Below are positions 5,393 through 9,812 of a DNA stretch of 9,812 bases, piece by piece. The notes beneath the pieces were generated by a model, which was not told the origin of the DNA, did not search any database, and saw only the letters and a list, made by a program, of their open reading frames with translations. The DNA comes from JBBDWZ01 sp050732575 (GTDB taxonomy: Bacteria > Gemmatimonadota > Gemmatimonadetes > Longimicrobiales > RSA9): the NCBI GenBank assembly GCA_050732575.1, contig JBOHRF010000179.1:1-9812 (forward strand), written 5' to 3'. The position numbers and the translations under genes were made by a program. Within the stretch, counting starts at the first letter, position 1. Each line of letters opens with the position of its first letter.

Positions 5393-7749
5393 CAGATGCG
5401 CGTGGCGACCCAGTCCCTGAGGCGATGGTGTGGCGCACGCCGACCGTTCTTCCTGAGCGAGAGTGCGCGGTTGCCATAATACGCGCCGTAGCGACCGTAC
5501 GCACCCTCCGCTGCAGCCCGATTGAGTACGATACCGAGCAGTGAGCCCCGCGCCCGGCGCAGCTCGTTCACGGAATCGGTCAAGACCGTGCGATCCGTGC
5601 GGCCGGCTTCCGCCACCAGCACCACGCCATCGGTGACCGCGCCGATCAGCGCGGCATCGGTGACCAGGTTCACGGGTGGCGTATCGATGATGACCGTGTC
5701 AAACCGCTCTATCATGGTGTGCAAGAGCCTGCTGAACACATCGCTGCCCAACAGCTCGGCCGGGTTGGGCGCTTCCGTGCCACTTGACAGCACCCACACG
5801 TTCTTCAGACCGGGATATGGCCGCAGCACGTGCTCCGGCTCGGTCATCCCGACCAGGACATCGGTGAGTCCGGGCTGCTGGGCTACGCCGAAGATTTCGT
5901 GCTGAACGGGTCGGCGCAAATCGCCATCGATGATCAGGACGTCATTCCCCTGTTGGGCTATGGCCAGGGCCAGGTTGGCAGCTGTAACGCTCTTGCCCTC
6001 TTCCGGGTTGGGACTGGTCACCGCGATCACGCGCGGTCGATCCGCTCGCACAAACCGCAGATTCGTGCGCAGCTTGCGATATGCTTCCGCACCCACCGTC
6101 AGCTCGTCGGTCTGAACGGCGAGCGGACGCAGCGTGCGCCCGCGCAGTTCAGGGATGGTGCCAATCACGTTTACTGCGGCCGTGCGCTCGACATCATCGG
6201 CATCGCGGACACGTGTATCAAACTGCTCCAGCAGAAACGCGGCCAGCACACCCATCAGCAGCCCTACCACCAGAGCAAACAGCAGTGAGCGCGTCTGGTG
6301 CGAACTGTCCGGCCCACGGGGCAGTGCGGCGTTCGAGATAATGTCGACGGACGCGTTCTCCAACCGCTCGTTGATGGTGGCCTCGTAGTATCGCTCCGAC
6401 AGATCGGTATAGACCCGCTCGATGGCATCGGTCTGCTGGCGCAAGGCATCCGTTTCCGCCTGCCGGCTGGACAGCAGGTTGTAGTCCGATTGCAGCTCGC
6501 GCACACGCGCGTTCGCGTTGGTAATCTGTCCATCCAGCGTCTGGATCTGGGCTAGCGCCAACTCGAGGATGTCTTCACGGGCTGCTGCCATGGCGGAATC
6601 AATGGCCACCACCGCACCGGAGGTCGCCGAGAGCTGATCGCGTTTGACCGCCTGCAGTCGCTGCGCCTGCAGATTCGTAATCCGCTCGTAGTGCATGCCC
6701 ACGCCCGGCAGGATGTGACCCAGCGCGAGCGCGCGTTGCACGCCTGCGGCGCCCGGCTGCTCCAGCGCGCTTCTCAGCTCCACCAGCTGTGAACGTGTGA
6801 ACTGAAGGTCGCGCAGCCGCGTGGCGCCATCCACCAGTGCGTTGCCCGCAGCTTCCTGGTTGGGCGCGGCGTTGGCCGACGCCGGCATCCGATCGGTGGC
6901 GTGCAGCGCCTTGCGCGAGAGGAGCAGCGAATCGGCTAGTATGGCCAGGCGTTCGGCCAGGATCTCCTTGCGGCGCGCTGCGTCCAGCCGGTTGCGCCGA
7001 CCGCTGTACCACATGTAGCTGCGCCCAATGGCATTGGCCACATCGCGGGCATAGGCCGGGTCCGGACTCGTGAACCGGATGGCCATGATCATGGTGCCCT
7101 TCACCTGCTCGACGTGCAGAGATTCCTGCAATTGCATGAGTGCATCATCGACCGACAACACGCGCAGCCCAACAGGTTGCGCGTAGTCCATGCGTGCAAC
7201 CGGCCGCATGACAAAGCCGGGACCGGACAGTGTTTGACCGTGGGCCGCGCGGTGCAGCTCGCGATTCCATTCGTCGAGCAGTTGGAAATCGGAACCTACG
7301 GCGCGCACTGAATAGAGTCCTGCCGGCGCAGCGGGCTCGATTTCGATGTCCTGCGCGATCCGGCTGCGCAGCACACCGGCATCGACCGGTACCAGGCGCG
7401 CACCCAGGCTGTCGATGACCGGGCTCAGGACGGGTTGGCTCTGGACGACCTGGATCTGCGCGTTGATGGCCTCTGGAGTCAGCTCATAAAAACCGGCCCA
7501 GCCGGCCTCGAGCAGATCGCGGTCCGGCTGCTTTTGCAACTGTACGACTGCGGAGTAAAGCGGGACCTCACCATGCGACCGCCACCACGCGCCAAACACC
7601 ACCACACTTGCAACCAGAGCCACCGCCCACCAACGACGCCGCAATACCCGCAGCTGGTAGCGGAGCGCCACGGGTGGTCCCCCAGCGTTGGCCCCGGGCG
7701 CCGGCAGTACCGGGAGTTCGCCCCCACGGCTTACTTCGCGTTCGCGCAT
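5392..7749 (-). CDS. Wzz/Wzc-type chain-length regulator with BY-kinase domain
   Basis: This 785-residue inner-membrane protein has the order expected of polysaccharide co-polymerase tyrosine autokinases. A cytoplasmic N-terminus is followed by membrane segment one (about 40-56), a large periplasmic part with long coiled-coil stretches (about 250-480), membrane segment two (about 488-510) and a C-terminal BY-kinase. Kinase motifs are Walker A SPNPEEGKS (Lys586), Walker A' VLIIDGDLRRP and Walker B VIIDTPP. Four tyrosines in YGRYGAYYG (about 751-758) form a small autophosphorylation cluster, followed by about 27 basic residues. Such proteins set polymer length and drive export with an outer-membrane Wza partner, which is the gene just upstream. 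The ATG at 7749 lies 7 nt after that gene; the open frame to 7815 would overlap it by 59 nt. No Shine-Dalgarno site is clear. Walker A has Glu where Gly is usual in PGEGKS, but GKS is intact. Confidence 0.93.
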   Translation of the reverse strand: MREREVSRGGELPVLPAPGANAGGPPVALRYQLRVLRRRWWAVALVASVVVFGAWWRSHGEVPLYSAVVQLQKQPDRDLLEAGWAGFYELTPEAINAQIQVVQSQPVLSPVIDSLGARLVPVDAGVLRSRIAQDIEIEPAAPAGLYSVRAVGSDFQLLDEWNRELHRAAHGQTLSGPGFVMRPVARMDYAQPVGLRVLSVDDALMQLQESLHVEQVKGTMIMAIRFTSPDPAYARDVANAIGRSYMWYSGRRNRLDAARRKEILAERLAILADSLLLSRKALHATDRMPASANAAPNQEAAGNALVDGATRLRDLQFTRSQLVELRSALEQPGAAGVQRALALGHILPGVGMHYERITNLQAQRLQAVKRDQLSATSGAVVAIDSAMAAAREDILELALAQIQTLDGQITNANARVRELQSDYNLLSSRQAETDALRQQTDAIERVYTDLSERYYEATINERLENASVDIISNAALPRGPDSSHQTRSLLFALVVGLLMGVLAAFLLEQFDTRVRDADDVERTAAVNVIGTIPELRGRTLRPLAVQTDELTVGAEAYRKLRTNLRFVRADRPRVIAVTSPNPEEGKSVTAANLALAIAQQGNDVLIIDGDLRRPVQHEIFGVAQQPGLTDVLVGMTEPEHVLRPYPGLKNVWVLSSGTEAPNPAELLGSDVFSRLLHTMIERFDTVIIDTPPVNLVTDAALIGAVTDGVVLVAEAGRTDRTVLTDSVNELRRARGSLLGIVLNRAAAEGAYGRYGAYYGNRALSLRKNGRRAPHHRLRDWVATRI

Positions 7750-7756
7750 GCCGTGG

Positions 7757-8422
7757 TCAGCGATCCAGGGCGATGTAGATGGTAGCCAGGAAGGACGCGG
7801 CTTGCAGAACACCAAGCACTACCTGGAGCGTCCACCGATCTTTCGTGCCCACGACAATTCGATCGCCCGATTGCAGCTGGATATCATTCAAGGCGCGACT
7901 GCCGTGCGGACCCTTGCCCTCGACCGTCAACGTCTCGGCAGCACGCAGAAGCGTGATCTTGTTCAGGTCGGCGTTCTCACGAAATCCGCTGGCCCGCGCA
8001 ATCGCGTCGAACAGCGTCATCCCTGGACTCACTTCCACGGTTCCGGGTTGAACCACGGCACCCAGCACCGAAACTCCATAGATGGGCAGGATCGTGATGA
8101 CCGGATTGGAAAACTCTTCTTTGTACGCTTCCCGCAGCATGGCCCGCAGCTGTTCCACCGTCTGACCCGAGACGGGTACGCCGCCAATGCGTGGCAGATA
8201 GACGCGACCCGATTGCTCGACAGGAAAATCGTCCGCCAACACGCGCTCGCTCTGACCTGACCACAGGCGGATGCGCAGCACATCACCGTTGCGAACCAGG
8301 TAGGTACTGACGGAAGTGCCGTTCCCGTCCGTCTGCTCCTGAGCCGCAGCCGCGCTGAACATGCACAAAACCGCGCCGACCAGGACCAGCATGCGCCGTC
8401 GCGGTAACAAGCAGATTCTCAC
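7757..8422 (-). CDS. Wza-like polysaccharide export protein
   Basis: The 221-residue product belongs to the polysaccharide biosynthesis/export family. A signal peptide is visible: basic MRICLLPRRR, a hydrophobic core, and an AAAAQ cleavage site near residue 27. The export domain starts at YLVRNGDVLRIRLWSG (about 41-56), and one SLBB-like domain follows at about 112-185 (GAVVQPGTVEVSPGMTLFDAI region). A C-terminal hydrophobic helix (about 200-218) could cross the outer membrane, as the C-terminal helix of E. coli Wza does. It is much shorter than E. coli Wza (about 380 residues) and has one SLBB rather than several. No lipobox is present: Cys20 follows AVL, not a lipobox triplet. GTG at 8422 has GAGG at 7-nt spacing; the ATG at 8392 would lose the basic part and lacks a site. 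The kinase gene follows after 7 nt. Confidence 0.92.
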   Translation of the reverse strand: MRICLLPRRRMLVLVGAVLCMFSAAAAQEQTDGNGTSVSTYLVRNGDVLRIRLWSGQSERVLADDFPVEQSGRVYLPRIGGVPVSGQTVEQLRAMLREAYKEEFSNPVITILPIYGVSVLGAVVQPGTVEVSPGMTLFDAIARASGFRENADLNKITLLRAAETLTVEGKGPHGSRALNDIQLQSGDRIVVGTKDRWTLQVVLGVLQAASFLATIYIALDR

Positions 8423-8475
8423 AGGTCCGCCTCAGTTCCGGGCGTCTTCGCCCCCGGCTCGATTGAAAAGAGAAG

Positions 8476-8493
8476 GCCACGGGAAGCCGTGGC
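8476..8493 (-). terminator. Terminator-like hairpin before the export operon
   Basis: On the minus strand GCCACGG, loop CTTC, CCGTGGC forms a perfect 7-bp stem, followed at 8475-8465 by CTTCTCTTTTC. It could end the oxidoreductase transcript. It could equally act as an attenuator for the export genes, because it sits 54 nt before their first codon. The T-run is interrupted, so its strength is doubtful. Confidence 0.5.
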
Positions 8494-8575
8494 GCCTGCG
8501 GTACTACGCCAGAAGTGGACCCTGCGTGGCGGAACTGACTACGGCCTGCACCTGTGTCACTTCGCGTCAGGCGCC
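8491..8575 (-). promoter_or_regulatory. Structured leader RNA candidate upstream of the export operon
   Basis: Nested inverted repeats are visible on the minus strand. GGCGCCTG (8575-8568) pairs with CAGGCGCC (8498-8491). Directly inside, ACGC (8567-8564) pairs with GCGT (8509-8506), and GAAGTG (8563-8558) pairs with CACTTC (8517-8512). That is 18 base pairs with a 7-nt and a 2-nt bulge on the 3' side and none on the 5' side. The 3' end of the outer stem uses bases 8491-8493, which are also needed by the terminator-like hairpin, so the two folds compete at that point. I do not recognise a known riboswitch family, including the cyclic-di-GMP class I pattern. Confidence 0.45.
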
Positions 8576-8593
8576 GGGTTTGGGTGCAAAGAA

Positions 8594-8610
8594 CCATGCA
8601 TAATTCATGG
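8594..8610. promoter_or_regulatory. 17-bp near-palindrome, possible operator
   Basis: CCATGCATAATTCATGG has seven of eight base pairs symmetric about the centre at 8602 (mismatch at 8599/8605). It is an AT-rich island in GC-rich DNA, three bases from the stop codon of the oxidoreductase and about 170 bp before the first export gene. The size and symmetry suit a dimeric regulator. No convincing -35/-10 pair was found beside it, so promoter position is not assigned. Confidence 0.35.
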
Positions 8611-8612
8611 AC

Positions 8613-9782
8613 TTACGAAAAGAGTACGACCCGGGCGGCCAGGGCGACGATGCGCGGTTGGGCGGCCAGCAACGACCATTTCGACTGCGCCACAGTGTCG
8701 CGGTTGTGGCGGCCCAGGATGGCGTGGAGACCGGGCCCGAGCAGCCCGAGCATGTGCACGTAATCGGCCTGGGTGAAGCGATCGAAGACCCAGCGCATCA
8801 GGTCGTGCACGTGCAGCTCGGCATGCAGGCCACGCAGCTCGCGTGTGTAGCTGGTCTGTTCGGTGATGGCACGAGCGGCGGCCAGCGCGCCCCAGAGTCC
8901 CGACACCAGTCCGCCCACGGTGGTGACCTTCACGTGCGCGGCAGCATCGCCGACCAGCAGCACACGATGACCGCCCCAATTCCATTCGAGGCGTCGGAAT
9001 GGCTGATGCAGCGGGATGAGCGCACCCTGAAAGGACTGAGCGGTGAAGCCATGCTCCTGCAGAAAGTCTTCGAGTAATGCGCGTGCATTGCCCGGCTGTT
9101 CGGCGATGAGACCAAGCGCACCGGTCGTTGTCGATTCCGGGATCAGCCAATAGAAGAAGCGAGTGCGCGCACGTTCGAACCACACGGCCGTCACATCGGG
9201 ATCATAACCGGGTGGCAGCGCGACCTGGGCCTGCACGATGGGTACGGCGCGGCGCGGTCGAGGGTCGAATTGGCGCGCAATGGTACTGCGCACGCCATCA
9301 GCCGCCACCACATTGCGGGCGAGTAGTACGATGGGATCACCCTGGCCAGTTTGGCGGGCCATGATTTGAAAGCCACCGGGCACGGGCGAAAGGTTGGTGA
9401 CCGCTGTTTGCAGGGCGAGCGTGGCGCCAGCCGTGCGGGCACGTGTTGCCAACAAGGGCAGCAGACGCGCGCGCTCGATGACCAGATCCGGAACCTGCAA
9501 GCGAACGTCCTGTTGGACGCGGCCGGCCAAGAGCCGCATCACACCAGTTCTGTGCACAATCGCTTCGTGTGGCTGAAAGCCGAGCACAGGCTCGAGGTGT
9601 GGTGTCACGATCCAGGTTCGCGCCAACCGATCGAGCGCAGGTTTGCGTTCGACCAATAGCACGCGCTGACCGCGCTCGGCCAGCATTTCGGCAGTGCGCA
9701 ATCCCGCGCACGATCCGCCCACCACGAGTGTATCGTACCAGCCGCGTGGAATTCGATCGGAAGTAATCTCAGAGTTTGCCAT
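8613..9782 (-). CDS. FAD-dependent oxidoreductase, geranylgeranyl-reductase type
   Basis: The 389-residue protein is a group-A flavoprotein. The N-terminal Rossmann motif reads VVGGSCAG (residues 20-27), a GxSxxG variant of GxGxxG, and a strand ends VLLVERKP with the ribose-binding Glu. Mid-protein VVAADGVRSTIARQF fits the DG motif of flavin monooxygenases and reductases. VLLVGDAAAHVKVTTVGGLVSG at about 270-295 is the second FAD motif; its K-x-TT-x-GG-L form is typical of geranylgeranyl reductases and related proteins. It may reduce isoprenoid double bonds or oxidise an aromatic or polyene; the substrate is not readable. The ATG at 9782 has GGGAGG at 6-nt spacing, so it is preferred over the adjacent GTG at 9785. 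A 190-bp gap separates it from the export genes, so it is probably a separate or only partly linked unit. Confidence 0.88.
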   Translation of the reverse strand: MANSEITSDRIPRGWYDTLVVGGSCAGLRTAEMLAERGQRVLLVERKPALDRLARTWIVTPHLEPVLGFQPHEAIVHRTGVMRLLAGRVQQDVRLQVPDLVIERARLLPLLATRARTAGATLALQTAVTNLSPVPGGFQIMARQTGQGDPIVLLARNVVAADGVRSTIARQFDPRPRRAVPIVQAQVALPPGYDPDVTAVWFERARTRFFYWLIPESTTTGALGLIAEQPGNARALLEDFLQEHGFTAQSFQGALIPLHQPFRRLEWNWGGHRVLLVGDAAAHVKVTTVGGLVSGLWGALAAARAITEQTSYTRELRGLHAELHVHDLMRWVFDRFTQADYVHMLGLLGPGLHAILGRHNRDTVAQSKWSLLAAQPRIVALAARVVLFS

Positions 9783-9812
9783 CACGATCCTCCCACCGAC
9801 CGCGCAGGCTGA

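Larger units (their letters stand above)
8423..8612. other. Intergenic control region between oxidoreductase and export operon
   Basis: This 190-bp stretch is the only substantial gap in the window. From the oxidoreductase side it holds the 17-bp near-palindrome, the nested inverted repeats, the hairpin with a T-rich tract, and the GAGG ribosome site (8433-8430) of the export gene. Any promoter for the downstream genes would most likely be here, but no clear sigma-70 or sigma-54 consensus is visible. Confidence 0.6.

Noticed and set aside
8491..8575. A cyclic-di-GMP riboswitch in the leader
   Set aside because: The stems do not match the class I arrangement I know, and the conserved loop sequences are missing. 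I keep it only as an unclassified structure.
8581..8612. A sigma-54 promoter from the TGG and TTGCA motifs
   Set aside because: The GG and GC elements are 6 nt apart rather than 10, so the spacing rule fails.
1..9812. Insertion sequences, CRISPR arrays, tRNA or rRNA genes
   Set aside because: No transposase, terminal repeats, regularly spaced repeats or recognisable RNA gene is visible on either strand.

Overview
The window looks like a GC-rich, Gram-negative bacterial chromosome. The evidence is an outer-membrane polysaccharide export protein, GTG and TTG starts beside good Shine-Dalgarno sites, and very tight gene packing. Two genes have sequence styles I associate from memory with Gemmatimonadota-like bacteria: the zinc-ribbon protein and the unusual macro domain. 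I could not check this, so treat the phylum as a weak guess. All convincing genes lie on the minus strand, so transcription runs from high to low coordinates. The gene at the low-coordinate edge is cut off.

Layout in transcription order: (1) 9782-8613, an FAD-dependent oxidoreductase of the geranylgeranyl-reductase type. (2) 8612-8423, the only substantial intergenic region. It holds a 17-bp near-palindrome, a long set of nested inverted repeats, and a terminator-like hairpin just before the next gene. (3) 8422-5392, a polysaccharide export pair: a short Wza-like secretin-associated protein and a Wzz/BY-kinase-type chain-length regulator and tyrosine autokinase. (4) 5392-4348, a PqqD-like (RiPP recognition element) protein, a coupled 57-codon small ORF, and a zinc-ribbon protein with a degenerate methyltransferase-like domain. 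(5) 4270-1, a small TPR protein, an OsmC-family protein, a long-chain acyl-CoA synthetase-like ligase, CutA, a second TPR protein and a truncated macro-domain protein.

From 8422 down to position 1 the genes probably form one long transcription unit. Six neighbouring pairs overlap by stop/start (TGATG or ATGA), one pair overlaps by 16 nt, and the remaining gaps are 7, 38 and 77 nt. No terminator is visible inside it. The export pair should span the cell envelope and move or regulate an exopolysaccharide, but no glycosyltransferase, flippase or polymerase is in the window. The distal genes are general metabolic, stress and scaffold functions whose link to polysaccharide is not shown by the sequence.

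Two items most deserve a second look. One is the PqqD-like protein with its coupled small ORF inside an export operon, a possible minimal peptide-modification or peptide-presentation module with no modifying enzyme recognised nearby. The other is the leader before the export operon, where two base-pairing arrangements compete in the way an attenuator would.
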